From Geobacter sp. UBA6151 (lineage in GTDB: Bacteria; Desulfobacterota; Desulfuromonadia; Geobacterales; Pseudopelobacteraceae): 64,000 bases of DNA. The notes under the pieces were generated by a model. That model saw only the letters and a program-made list of their open reading frames with translations, was not told where the DNA came from and did no database searches. How positions within the stretch are numbered: position 1 is the first letter of the stretch; the number at the start of each line of letters is the position of its first letter. Positions 1-8,519 of the stretch are shown here, piece by piece. The translations under genes were made by a program, and so were the position numbers. The stretch covers positions 82,683-146,682 of the forward strand of contig DIUT01000046.1 in assembly GCA_002423105.1 (NCBI GenBank), read 5' to 3'.

Positions 1-63
1 TAGCGCAGCAGCAGATGACGGGAGCAACAGCAGTAACAGTACAAGGCAGCGAGTGATGGTCAT
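1..63 (-). CDS. N-terminus of an exported protein (partial)
   Basis: Only the first 21 codons lie in the window, reading leftward from an ATG at 63-61. The peptide begins with a short basic head (MTITR), then a leucine-rich hydrophobic stretch and a run of small residues (PSSAAA), which looks like a Sec signal peptide. A very strong ribosome binding site, AAGGAGG, lies on the minus strand at 79-73, about 9 nt before the start. The function cannot be told. It is co-directional with, and about 30 nt downstream of, the MFS carrier gene. Confidence 0.6.
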   Translation of the reverse strand, partial: MTITRCLVLLLLLLPSSAAAL

Positions 64-92
64 TGAATTATACCTCCTTGGATTATGGAGCT

Positions 93-1334
93 TCATGAGT
101 GTCCACCTTTACACCATGCAACAGATCGCAACAGGAAATCAGGCAGATAGAGATAGCTGGACAGGGTTACCAGCAGGGTCATCACTCCCAGTATGTTGAA
201 GCCCTGTCCTGCGGAAAGTCCCAGAGAGCCGCTGAACAGAAAGGTCAGGGCTGAGGCGATCAGGATGCCGATCCAGTTGATGAAGCTGGACGCGGCCAGC
301 ACTTCTCCGCGCATCTCCGCTTCGGCACGTAGTTGGATAAAGGTCTGCAACGGCAGGGAAAAGATACCGGCGCTGATGCCGAAGAACAGGATGATGGTCA
401 GCACAATCATGAGATTGGCCGGAGCAATGTGCAGCAGGAGCGGCGCGATGACCAGACCGATTGCCCCCAAGGGCACGATCCCCAGTTCCACCTCGTGGCC
501 GGAAATGCGCGCCGCCAAAAGGGCTCCGCCGCCGATGCCAAGGGAGGAGGCCAGAAAAAGATAGCCGCTCTGTACTTCGTCAAGACCAAGCTTCTGGATA
601 CCGTAGCCGATCAGGTTGAGCTGGGCAAAGGCTCCCACCAGCCAGAACCAGGCAAGGCCGACAATGGACAGCAGCAGCCATTTGTCTGAGGCTACGTGTT
701 TGATGGTGCGGAATATTTCAGAGGGGAAAAAGCATATCCGGCGCCCGGGCGCCACCGCTGGTACGTTGGGCAGTCTCTGTGATGCAATCAGGCCGATTAC
801 AGAGATAATAAGACAAAAACAGGCAACCAGCCAGAAACGGCCAGCCGCAACCTGTGTCAGCGCAGACGCCAGCGCGGTGCCGAAGATAATGGCCAGAAAG
901 GTAAACGATTCAATCAGGCCGTTGGCTCTCGATAACTGGTCCGCTGGAGCCAGTTCCGGGATGATGCCGTATTTTGCCGGAGCAAAGAAGGCGCTCTGGG
1001 CAGCCATCAGGAACAGCACGGCGTACAGGCCGTATTCAAGCCTGAAAACAAAGGCTGCCACTGCCAGTGCCGTCACAACTACTTCCAGCAGTTTGACCGC
1101 CACGGTAACCCGCGATTTGCTGAAACGATCTGCCAGGCAGCCTGCCGGTGCTGAAAAGATCAAAAAAGGCAGTACAAAAGCTGCTCCGGCGAGGGCGGTG
1201 ATGGTACCGGCCCGCTGGCTGCCCTGTGCCTGAATCAGGCAGAAGATGATCAGCAGCTTCAGTATGTTATCGTTCATAGCCCCTAAGAATTGCGTCGCAT
1301 TCAGGGCGGCCAGGCCAGCAGGAAATTTGGGCAT
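93..1334 (-). CDS. MFS transporter, LplT-like (lysophospholipid transporter family)
   Basis: This 413-residue, highly hydrophobic protein has the length and about twelve membrane segments of a Major Facilitator. The N-terminal NATQFLGAMNDNILK and the later SAFFAPAKYGIIPEL and LSRANG motifs are typical of the LplT branch, which flips lysophospholipids across the inner membrane in enterobacteria. A conserved loop between helices 2 and 3 (GCLADRFSKSR) matches the general MFS signature. No acyltransferase (Aas) domain is fused or adjacent, so the substrate is inferred from family resemblance only. It ends about 30 nt before the next minus-strand gene and begins 10 nt after the cheV stop, so it may be co-transcribed with cheV. 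Confidence 0.8.
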   Translation of the reverse strand: MPKFPAGLAALNATQFLGAMNDNILKLLIIFCLIQAQGSQRAGTITALAGAAFVLPFLIFSAPAGCLADRFSKSRVTVAVKLLEVVVTALAVAAFVFRLEYGLYAVLFLMAAQSAFFAPAKYGIIPELAPADQLSRANGLIESFTFLAIIFGTALASALTQVAAGRFWLVACFCLIISVIGLIASQRLPNVPAVAPGRRICFFPSEIFRTIKHVASDKWLLLSIVGLAWFWLVGAFAQLNLIGYGIQKLGLDEVQSGYLFLASSLGIGGGALLAARISGHEVELGIVPLGAIGLVIAPLLLHIAPANLMIVLTIILFFGISAGIFSLPLQTFIQLRAEAEMRGEVLAASSFINWIGILIASALTFLFSGSLGLSAGQGFNILGVMTLLVTLSSYLYLPDFLLRSVAWCKGGHS

Positions 1335-1344
1335 GATTGTCTCG

Positions 1345-2268
1345 TTACGCAGTCAGGTCAGTTGCGTTTAATACCCTGAGAACATGTTCAGACAGGGTGT
1401 TGGGGTCAAACTTGGCTACAAAGTCGTTTGCGCCGGCTTCTTCGGCCTTCAGGCGGTTGGTGGGGTTGCTCATGGAACTGTGCAGAATTATCTTGCAGCC
1501 CTGATAGGCGGGAAGCGACCTGATGGTACGGGTAAAGCTGAAGCCATCCATGCCGGGCATCTCGATGTCGGATATGATCAAATCAAAGGGAGGCTTGCCC
1601 TGCTGTTCCATGCTTTGCAGCAGTGTGAGCGCCTGAGTGGCTGAGGATTGTGATGTGTGATTGAATCCAAGCCGGTCCAGGGTATGCTCCATCATCATCA
1701 GCGCAGTTTTTGAATCATCCACCAGCAGAATTTTCTTATGTTCCAGGGTCGCGCCGGAACCTGCCAGATCTTCACGCAGCTCTTCCTTGTGGCCGATGAC
1801 ATCAACCAGAATTCCCTCAATATCCAGCAACAGAATAGTCTCGTTGCTGTCGCTGTAGCCGATGGCCACCAGCGAACGGGCGTTCATCCCTTCCGGTTTG
1901 TGGATCTGCTCCCAGCCTCTGGTCAGCAGGCTGTCCGGCGAGTCGATGATGAAAGCGTTCAACTGCTTGCTATATTCGCAAATGATCAGGTAGGCCAGGC
2001 GTGTGTCAAAAGGGACCGCTTCCAGGCCCAGTGCCTGTGAGAGGTCAATGGCAACAATCGGTTTGCCCCGAAAATCAACCGCTCCCTTGACTGCCGGGTG
2101 GGCATGGGGCATCCGGTCAAAGCGTGCCGGGCTTTCCAGTATTTCGATAATCTTGAAGACATTGATGCCGTACAACTGGCCATCGGTCAGGCGGAAGGTC
2201 AACATCTCCATCTGGTTTGAGCGGGAGAGGCTGGTCCGTTTCAGGGCTTCGTCAAGTGACGATGACAT
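1345..2268 (-). CDS. cheV: Chemotaxis coupling protein CheV (CheW-receiver)
   Basis: The 307-residue protein has a CheW-like domain (about residues 20-160) followed by a response-regulator receiver (about 178-303). The receiver shows the acidic pair D184/D185 and the phospho-acceptor D234 in IISDIEMPG. CheV couples receptors to CheA, and the receiver is thought to adjust that coupling after phosphorylation. The start is supported by AGGAG about 7 nt upstream. No other chemotaxis gene is nearby, so it probably works with clusters elsewhere. It lies 12 nt downstream of mtaB and 10 nt upstream of the MFS gene. Confidence 0.9.
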   Translation of the reverse strand: MSSSLDEALKRTSLSRSNQMEMLTFRLTDGQLYGINVFKIIEILESPARFDRMPHAHPAVKGAVDFRGKPIVAIDLSQALGLEAVPFDTRLAYLIICEYSKQLNAFIIDSPDSLLTRGWEQIHKPEGMNARSLVAIGYSDSNETILLLDIEGILVDVIGHKEELREDLAGSGATLEHKKILLVDDSKTALMMMEHTLDRLGFNHTSQSSATQALTLLQSMEQQGKPPFDLIISDIEMPGMDGFSFTRTIRSLPAYQGCKIILHSSMSNPTNRLKAEEAGANDFVAKFDPNTLSEHVLRVLNATDLTA

Positions 2269-2280
2269 GGGGTGCTCCTT

Positions 2281-3564
2281 TCAGATCGGGGTGCCTGTCA
2301 GATACCTGTGGTGTTGTCCGGTGATTCTTACCCTGTGCAGCGTGTTGACGGCATCCTCCGTGCAGGGGAAACGCACTTCCAGATAGTTGCCGGAAAGGCC
2401 GGTTGCCAGGTTGTTTTCGGCGTCATGGCGCTGTCCCAGCACCTGCAGTTCCTGTCCGATGAAACGTTGCCGGAACAGCTTCTGCTTGACCTTTGCCAGA
2501 TTTTGCAAGGTGCTGACCCGCTCTTTGATGGTTGCGGGATGTACCTGACCGGGCATTGTTGCAGCAGCGGTGCCAGGTCTGCGTGAGTAGGGGAAGACAT
2601 GCAGATCGGCCAGGGGGAGGCTGGCGATCAGTTCACAGGTTTCAAGAAACTCTGCCTCCGTTTCACCGGGAAACCCGGCGATGACGTCTGCGGCCAGGAA
2701 ACAGTCCGGCAGGCAGCGGGCAGCTTTCTCAATGATCATACGGTAGAAGCTGCTGTCATAGCGGCGTTTCATCCGCTGCAAGACCGTATCGCAACCGCTT
2801 TGCAACGGGATATGCAGGTGGCGGCAGATCCTGGGGGACGTGGCGATCAGTTCCAGCAGTGTGTCGCTCAGTTCGTTCGGTTCAATGGAACCGAGGCGCA
2901 GGCGTTCGACATATGCGCTGCTGTCAAGCTTCTGCAGCAGTCCGGTCAGGTCCGGCTGATAGGCCCCCAGATGGATGCCGGTCAGCACCACTTCGCGGTA
3001 GCCCTGGGCGGCAAGCCGTTGCACCGCAGCGCAGACTTCCTCCGCTGGCACCGAGCGGTTCGGACCGCGGGCAATGGGCACGATGCAGTAACTGCAGCCG
3101 TTTTCGCAGCCGGTCTGGATCTGGAGAAAGGCGCGGGTATGGTCGGCAAAGCTGGTCAGTTTCAGTTCCGGTGTTACGGTGCGATCTGTCAGGTTGCTGA
3201 CCTGGTCGTTGCCCAGGCTGATATGGCGCAGAATGTCATGCTTTTCCTGATTACCCAGCACCTGGTCCACTTCGGATAACGCCTGGAGTTCTTCCGGCGA
3301 GACCTGGGCATAGCAGCCGGTTGCAATCACTTTTGCTTCCGGATTGGCTCGCCGTGCCCGGCGCAACATCCGCCGGGATTCCGCATCACTGCGTCCGGTG
3401 ACCGTGCAGCTGTTGACCAGGTAAAGATCAGCCTTTTCGGTGAATGGCACCATCTCCCAGCCGGCCGAGCGGAACTGCTCGATCATTTCCGCTGATTCGA
3501 ACTGGTTGACCTTGCATCCCAGTGTGGTTATGGCAAATGTCTGTCTGATTTTTTTCTGAAGCAT
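2281..3564 (-). CDS. mtaB: tRNA t6A37 methylthiotransferase MtaB
   Basis: The 427-residue radical SAM enzyme adds a methylthio group to t6A37 in ANN-decoding tRNAs. The N-terminal UPF0004 domain carries cluster cysteines C17 (LGCKVNQFES), C53 (NSCTVTG) and C84 (ATGCYAQ). The radical SAM cysteines are C153, C157 and C160 (CENGCSYC). The C-terminus has a TRAM-like tail. The LGCKVNQ start and the shortened TRAM favour MtaB over MiaB or RimO. It is flanked on the same strand by the DUF748 gene (8 nt upstream) and cheV. Confidence 0.9.
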   Translation of the reverse strand: MLQKKIRQTFAITTLGCKVNQFESAEMIEQFRSAGWEMVPFTEKADLYLVNSCTVTGRSDAESRRMLRRARRANPEAKVIATGCYAQVSPEELQALSEVDQVLGNQEKHDILRHISLGNDQVSNLTDRTVTPELKLTSFADHTRAFLQIQTGCENGCSYCIVPIARGPNRSVPAEEVCAAVQRLAAQGYREVVLTGIHLGAYQPDLTGLLQKLDSSAYVERLRLGSIEPNELSDTLLELIATSPRICRHLHIPLQSGCDTVLQRMKRRYDSSFYRMIIEKAARCLPDCFLAADVIAGFPGETEAEFLETCELIASLPLADLHVFPYSRRPGTAAATMPGQVHPATIKERVSTLQNLAKVKQKLFRQRFIGQELQVLGQRHDAENNLATGLSGNYLEVRFPCTEDAVNTLHRVRITGQHHRYLTGTPI

Positions 3565-3571
3565 CGGTTAC

Positions 3572-6500
3572 TCACTGGGCAATCGGGGTTAACTCCACCC
3601 GGCTTGCCACCCCTTTTCCCTCTTTTGGTAGTTTATACGGATCATCGCGCTTCTGGAACAGCCGTTTCGAATCCATGCCGCCTTTGGTTATCAGATGCTG
3701 TTGTACCGCGGCTGCACGCTGTGACGCAAGCTGTTGCAACTCTTTATCATCCACCACGATAGTGGCGATGATCAGTTTCTTCATTTCTGAGTCAGGTAAA
3801 TCCTTAACCATTCCGACCATGTTGCGCGGCTTTGGAAACTTTTCCTTGCCATAGACCGCTTTCAGGAGCCGGGATGACTCCTCAGGCTTTATTTCCAGCT
3901 GATCTGCCTGTAGGCCATCGGCATTCTGACGGTTTTTAGCCAGCTCAAGATATTTTTCCTGGCGTAGTTTTTTCTGTAGCAGCTCATTGCGGTACCCTTC
4001 CGGATCACGGGCCTTATCAACGAAACCGCTGATCTCCACCTTGAGGCCTGGCCGGTCTGCCAGCGCTTTTGCCAGAAGTTCCAGCTTCTTTTCCTCAGGT
4101 TGTGAGAGACTGCTGCTGCCCGGCGCAAAAACCACGGAACTCAGATCTTCGCTTGATCCCATCATGGAGGCCAGCAGTGAGAACGGGGAGGTTGCCGCCT
4201 TGATAAAAAGGTTTGCCACCACCTTCCAGACCAGGCCCCAGATGCTGAATTTGGGATCATCGGTTCTGCCGGAAACCGGAAGGTCAAGGTGGATCTGGCC
4301 TTTTCTGTCCTTAAGCAGAGCTATCCCCAGTCGAACCGGTAACCTGGTGGCCTTGTCACTTGCCACGCTATCGCCAAAGGTAAACTGATCAACAAACACC
4401 TTGTTTTCTGCCATCAGCTCCTTGTTTTCAATATGGTACTTCAGGTCAAGGGACAGCTTGCCGCGGTCGATGGTGTAGCCTAGATAGGTGCCGGAGTACG
4501 GAGTGGCTGGCGACAGTTCAATATCCTTGAAGGAGATGGTCAGGTCCACAAACAGATCGTCCCGCAACGGGTTGACTGTGCCGGTTATCTGCAATGGGGA
4601 CTGGTTTTCCAGACTGCCACGTAAATCCACTGTTGCACGGGTGTTCATGTCTGATGAAAGACCGCTGACCAGTCCCCCCAGATTGTGAAAGACCGTTTTG
4701 AACTGGCTGGGAAGGTGGTCGTCACTGAAGGCCATTGTCCCATCCTGAATGGTCAGAGCATCAATTGTGATCGGTCCTTTGTGCGACGGTACTACTTTGT
4801 TTTCCGGTTGATGTGCTTCCCGACCCTTGTCATCAGCCATGTGGCTTTGTGTCTGAGGCGCCTGAACCTTGGCCCCTGGCCCCTGCTTTGTAACCAGATT
4901 TTGCAGGTTCAGGGTGCCATCTTTTCGGACTGCAACCCTTGAGTAAACATCGTTTAAGGCGATCTGCTTGATGGCAAGGGAGAATGGTTCCAGCTTTCCT
5001 GCAATTTCATCCAGTTGCAAGCTTTCCCATTTCAGCAGGTCTTCCTCCATCACGGTGTCCACCACATGGAAGCCACGGACACCGGCTTTGCCGCTGAAGC
5101 TGCCGCTTGGTTTGCCATCGGCTGCCAGGGCCATGTTCAGTTTAAGACTGCTGTCCACTGTGCCAGCTACAAAAAACAGGTTAACATTTTCCGGAATATA
5201 GTCTTCAAAATCACGGATAGGCAGCCGGGAAAAGGCAAGGGAGCCTTTGTAACGAAACGGTTGCGGTGTAACATTGCCGACTATTCTGACTGGAGCGTTT
5301 TTTCCATACCTGGCCCTGAGATTGAGCGGCATGCTGGAGAATTTCGGCCCGGTCAGGTTGCCGGTTGTCAGTTTGATCTCATGCAAGGTAAAGACCGGTT
5401 CACTTTCCATCGTTTTGTCTTTAAAGCTGATGCCCAGCCCGTTCACCGCAATCTGTCTCACCACGTACCCCAGCGCTTTTTTAGCGGTTGTATCACGGGG
5501 CTTTTCAGCAGTTGGAGGTGCTGACGTTGGCGCTGGGTGCTTGATGAGCAGCAACGGCGAGATTTTTCCATCAGTCTCACGGGAGAGGTTGATTTTGCCC
5601 TTGCCAAGCGTGACGCTTTCCACCTCAAGGGTATTGTTCTTCTGGCTGAAAGCGATGTTTGCCAATTCCAGATGAGAAAGTTCAGCTTTGTCCTTACCGC
5701 CGTACTGCGCCGCCAATTCCTCCAGAACAAGTGAGGTTCCGGTCAGGGACAGGCCGCCGGAGGCGTCATAGGTGGCCTTGCCGTTCAGGTCCAGGGTTCC
5801 CTTGACGGGCGAGGTCAGAACCTGTTGCAGATAGGGCCATCCGCGCTGGATTTCCAGCCCGGAAAGGTTGAAGTTGCTGGTGACAGCAAGCGGTGCCAAG
5901 GCGGCGGCACCGGAAACCGTCAAGGTTTCCCCCTTGTCACCATTGATGGCTATGCGGTAGTCCGAGGTTGTGCCGGGAATGGTGGAAAAATTGGCCGCCT
6001 TGGCGGTTATTTTCGACAGATCAATTGCAAATCCGCCTTGAGGCAGACGATCCGTAAAGTTGATGGAGCCGTTTTCCAGCGACAGGGCGGCAATTGACAG
6101 TCGCAATGGCGGGGCTTCTTTGGCGGTCTTCGGTGCGTCGACCGGTTTTTGTTTGTCCGGCGGCGAGGATACCGGTGCCAGTTGCTGCAGGTTGAAACGC
6201 CCGTTCCCGTCGCGGGACAGGCGCAGCGCCGGATCATACAGTGCAACCCGCTCAAATACGGCCTGGCGGCGGAACAGTTCCACCTCCCCGGCCTGGGCCT
6301 CGAAGCGCCGGAATCGGGCAAGATCAACTCCGGAACGTTCCTTCAAAGCAACATTGTCAAGGCGGGTCAGTCCCTTGATCAGCAGTTCCGGTTTTTTGTC
6401 CTTGTGGATACGGTAGGTCAGATCAAGATCAAGGGTCAAGGCACCCTTGTCCAGTTTTACCGGAAGGTTGGCCGGAATGTAGGGCTGGTAGTGGGGGATA

Positions 6501-7210
6501 TCCAGTTTTTCAAGCTTCAGGTTCAGTGATGCTTCAACTGCTTTTGCCAGAGGTTTCGCCTTGCCGCTGAAACTGAGTTTTCCGCCGTCCACCACTGCGG
6601 AAAAGCGCGGGTCTGCGTACTTTTCTGCCAGATAGGGCATATTGCTGATAAAGGGAATGTCGAAGTTCATTTCGCGAACGGTGTGGCTGACAGGAATCAA
6701 GGCCGCGTTGTCGTTGAAATCGATGGAACCACCGCTGACGCGGATATTGTTGATGGAAAAGCGGCTTTCAGCGCTCGTTTCCTTTTTCGGCTTTTTTGCC
6801 AGCCGGTCAAGAATGTCGGAAAAGTTGTAGCGGTTGGGTGCTGTGCGCACCAGCCGCAGCGTCGGGTTTTCAAGCAGCAGTTCGTCCACGATGGGGGCAC
6901 GGCGGAAGATGCTCATGGAGGACAGTGATAGTCGCAGACGGTCAAACTGGATAAATGGTGTGGATTTGTCCGGCTCCATGAAGCGTAATCCCTGAATGGT
7001 CAGGGTCATGCCAAACGGGTTGAATCTGACCCCGGAAATAGTAGCAAGGCGTCCGGTAACCGCAAGCAGCTGTTTTTCGGTCTGATGTTTGATAATAAAC
7101 GGAAGCGCCAGCACACTGAAAAACAGTGCAGCGGTGATCAAGCCGATGGCAATGAAAACAAGTTTCCTCGTTCTCTGGCCCATGTCGGTAATCAGTGTTT
7201 TCAGTTTCAT
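3572..7210 (-). CDS. AsmA-like/DUF748 envelope protein with OmpA-like C-terminus
   Basis: This very large protein (1,212 residues from the preferred start) has one N-terminal membrane helix (about 18-40), then a long beta-rich body with repeated phrases of the DUF748/AsmA type such as LTIQGLRF, DELLLENPTLRLVR and PLNLRARYG. These proteins span the periplasm; relatives are linked to outer-membrane lipid homeostasis. The C-terminal 180 residues resemble an OmpA-type peptidoglycan-binding fold (VVFAPGSSSL, LKVEISGFVDKARDPEGYR). I chose ATG 7210 because GGGAG lies 7 nt upstream; an in-frame upstream codon at 7228 lacks a ribosome site. A CCCCTGG heptamer occurs twice in the coding sequence near 4871-4885. 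Confidence 0.8.
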   Translation of the reverse strand: MKLKTLITDMGQRTRKLVFIAIGLITAALFFSVLALPFIIKHQTEKQLLAVTGRLATISGVRFNPFGMTLTIQGLRFMEPDKSTPFIQFDRLRLSLSSMSIFRRAPIVDELLLENPTLRLVRTAPNRYNFSDILDRLAKKPKKETSAESRFSINNIRVSGGSIDFNDNAALIPVSHTVREMNFDIPFISNMPYLAEKYADPRFSAVVDGGKLSFSGKAKPLAKAVEASLNLKLEKLDIPHYQPYIPANLPVKLDKGALTLDLDLTYRIHKDKKPELLIKGLTRLDNVALKERSGVDLARFRRFEAQAGEVELFRRQAVFERVALYDPALRLSRDGNGRFNLQQLAPVSSPPDKQKPVDAPKTAKEAPPLRLSIAALSLENGSINFTDRLPQGGFAIDLSKITAKAANFSTIPGTTSDYRIAINGDKGETLTVSGAAALAPLAVTSNFNLSGLEIQRGWPYLQQVLTSPVKGTLDLNGKATYDASGGLSLTGTSLVLEELAAQYGGKDKAELSHLELANIAFSQKNNTLEVESVTLGKGKINLSRETDGKISPLLLIKHPAPTSAPPTAEKPRDTTAKKALGYVVRQIAVNGLGISFKDKTMESEPVFTLHEIKLTTGNLTGPKFSSMPLNLRARYGKNAPVRIVGNVTPQPFRYKGSLAFSRLPIRDFEDYIPENVNLFFVAGTVDSSLKLNMALAADGKPSGSFSGKAGVRGFHVVDTVMEEDLLKWESLQLDEIAGKLEPFSLAIKQIALNDVYSRVAVRKDGTLNLQNLVTKQGPGAKVQAPQTQSHMADDKGREAHQPENKVVPSHKGPITIDALTIQDGTMAFSDDHLPSQFKTVFHNLGGLVSGLSSDMNTRATVDLRGSLENQSPLQITGTVNPLRDDLFVDLTISFKDIELSPATPYSGTYLGYTIDRGKLSLDLKYHIENKELMAENKVFVDQFTFGDSVASDKATRLPVRLGIALLKDRKGQIHLDLPVSGRTDDPKFSIWGLVWKVVANLFIKAATSPFSLLASMMGSSEDLSSVVFAPGSSSLSQPEEKKLELLAKALADRPGLKVEISGFVDKARDPEGYRNELLQKKLRQEKYLELAKNRQNADGLQADQLEIKPEESSRLLKAVYGKEKFPKPRNMVGMVKDLPDSEMKKLIIATIVVDDKELQQLASQRAAAVQQHLITKGGMDSKRLFQKRDDPYKLPKEGKGVASRVELTPIAQ

Positions 7211-7289
7211 TATGGTCTCCCAGCACACATATTCTATTTATATTTTATACACCAGTTTACTCCGCTGCGCATCTTTTCACGCATCGCGC

Positions 7290-7319
7290 TTGTGAAAACC
7301 GGTTCTGTTCCGGTATAGT
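7290..7319 (+). promoter_or_regulatory. Candidate sigma-70 promoter for ferritin
   Basis: TTGTGA (7290-7295) and TATAGT (7314-7319) are separated by 18 bp. They lie about 30 bp before the ferritin start in the divergent gap with the DUF748 gene. No Fur-box-like palindrome was evident. Confidence 0.5.
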
Positions 7320-7351
7320 AACTCCTAAACCCAATTCAGGAGGTTATGATC

Positions 7352-7882
7352 ATGATCAGCAAGTCGATGGCGGCAGCACTGAACAACCACATGAACTTTG
7401 AACTGTATTCTGCCAACATGTACCTTTCGATGTCGTCCTGTGCCAATGAAATGGGGCTGAAAGGAACTGCAAGCTGGTTTATGGTGCAGTATCAGGAGGA
7501 AATGACCCATTTTATGAAGTTTTATAACTACCTGATCGACCAGGGAATCAACATCAGTATTCTTGCCAACAAAGAGATCCCCAATACATACCGTTCGCTG
7601 CTGGATATGTTTGAAAAGACCCTGGCCCACGAGCAGGTTATCACCGGTTGTATCAATGAATTGACTGAACTGGCAGTGAAAGAAAAGGACCATGCCAGCC
7701 AGATATTTCTGCAGTGGTTTATCACCGAGCAGATTGAGGAGGAGAACAACGACCGCGACATCATTGCAAAGTTGAAAATCGTCGGGAAAGATGGTCACGG
7801 TGTCCTGATGATCGACAGTGACCTGGGACAACGGGTATTCGTACCACCGGCGGGGGGAGCAGCTCCGTTTCCGGTCGCGTAG
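7352..7882 (+). CDS. ftnA: Ferritin (FtnA type)
   Basis: The 176-residue protein has the four-helix ferritin pattern, including ferroxidase-type residues in LNNHMNFELYSANMYL, the ExxH motif in YQEEMTHFMK, and the later EQIEEE motif. It oxidises and stores iron in the cytoplasm. AGGAGG at 7338-7343 is 8 nt before ATG 7352 but only 2 nt before the ATG at 7346, so I prefer 7352. The proline-rich tail (VFVPPAGGAAPFPVA) extends past the last helix. The next small gene follows after 9 nt. Confidence 0.92.
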   Translation: MISKSMAAALNNHMNFELYSANMYLSMSSCANEMGLKGTASWFMVQYQEEMTHFMKFYNYLIDQGINISILANKEIPNTYRSLLDMFEKTLAHEQVITGCINELTELAVKEKDHASQIFLQWFITEQIEEENNDRDIIAKLKIVGKDGHGVLMIDSDLGQRVFVPPAGGAAPFPVA

Positions 7883-7891
7883 CTTGCCGAC

Positions 7892-8110
7892 ATGAAAGTC
7901 CGTGTGTGTGAACATAGCCCTAAAGGCAAGAACAAGTTTGTTAAAGAGCTGCAACAACAGTTCCCGCACTATGATGTCAAAGTTAAGAAGGGCTGTCTCA
8001 AACGCTGCAAATTGTGTAAGGAACGGCCATATGCGGTTCTTGACGATAGTACCGCTATCTCCGGCGAGACCTGGGAAGAGGTCAGGCGTCAGATAGAGAG
8101 CACGGGATAA
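7892..8110 (+). CDS. Small DUF1450-like cysteine protein
   Basis: The 72-residue soluble protein resembles the DUF1450 (YuzB-like) family. It has C6 near the start and a compact CLKRCKLC cluster in the middle, followed by ERPYAVLDD, a layout reminiscent of thioredoxin-like [2Fe-2S] or metal-binding folds. The function is unknown. It sits 9 nt after ferritin and before a hairpin terminator, so the two are probably co-transcribed and a role in iron handling is possible. Confidence 0.65.
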   Translation: MKVRVCEHSPKGKNKFVKELQQQFPHYDVKVKKGCLKRCKLCKERPYAVLDDSTAISGETWEEVRRQIESTG

Positions 8111-8123
8111 ATATGCCGGATAT

Positions 8124-8161
8124 GCAAAGCGGGTGGGGCGAATGCGATCCACCCGCTTTGC
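8124..8161 (+). terminator. Hairpin terminator after ferritin operon
   Basis: A perfect 13-bp stem (GCAAAGCGGGTGG at 8124-8136 pairing with 8149-8161) has a 12-nt loop. It is followed by AT-rich sequence rather than a clean T-run. It closes the ferritin/DUF1450 unit. Confidence 0.65.
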
Positions 8162-8240
8162 TATATATCGCGCCTGTTTTAACTGTTGCTACAGTATGTG
8201 GTAGTAGTATGTAAATTAACATATAATTTTATAAAATTAC

Positions 8241-8268
8241 TTGACTTTGTATTGAAATGAGCTACATA
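8241..8268 (+). promoter_or_regulatory. Candidate promoter of the regulator-pil operon
   Basis: TTGACT (8241-8246) and TACATA (8263-8268) are spaced 16 bp apart. They lie in a very AT-rich stretch 33 bp before the regulator gene that precedes pilM. The 8162-8300 gap otherwise holds nothing that I recognise. Confidence 0.45.
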
Positions 8269-8300
8269 GGGAGCACTTTCAAACCAGTCGAGAGAATGCC

Positions 8301-8507
8301 ATGAAAACATGCAACAAAGTCAAGGTGCTACGGGAAAAGAAGTTGATGAGTAAATCGGAGCTTGCCCGCAAGGCAGGTATTTCGGTGGTGACCATCGATC
8401 GGATCGAACGGGGTGAAAACTGTCGTCTTGAGACGATGCGCAAGATCATCCTGGCCCTGGGTTTTTCCATAGAGGACCGGGATAAAGTGTTTCAGGACCA
8501 GGGATAG
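8301..8507 (+). CDS. Small Cro/CI-type (XRE) transcriptional regulator
   Basis: The 68-residue protein is essentially one helix-turn-helix domain. KSELARKAGISVVTIDRIE is the HTH core and CRLETMRKIILALGFS is the following helix pair. There is no sensor or oligomerisation domain. It ends 12 nt before pilM and reads the same way, so it probably heads the pilMNOPQ transcript. It may autoregulate it or be a passive leader gene. Confidence 0.75.
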   Translation: MKTCNKVKVLREKKLMSKSELARKAGISVVTIDRIERGENCRLETMRKIILALGFSIEDRDKVFQDQG

Positions 8508-8519
8508 CAGGTACGAGCC

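Noticed and set aside
7325..8152. Minus-strand open frame opposite ferritin and the DUF1450 gene
   Set aside because: It spans two well-supported genes and a terminator on the other strand and shows no domain or ribosome site.
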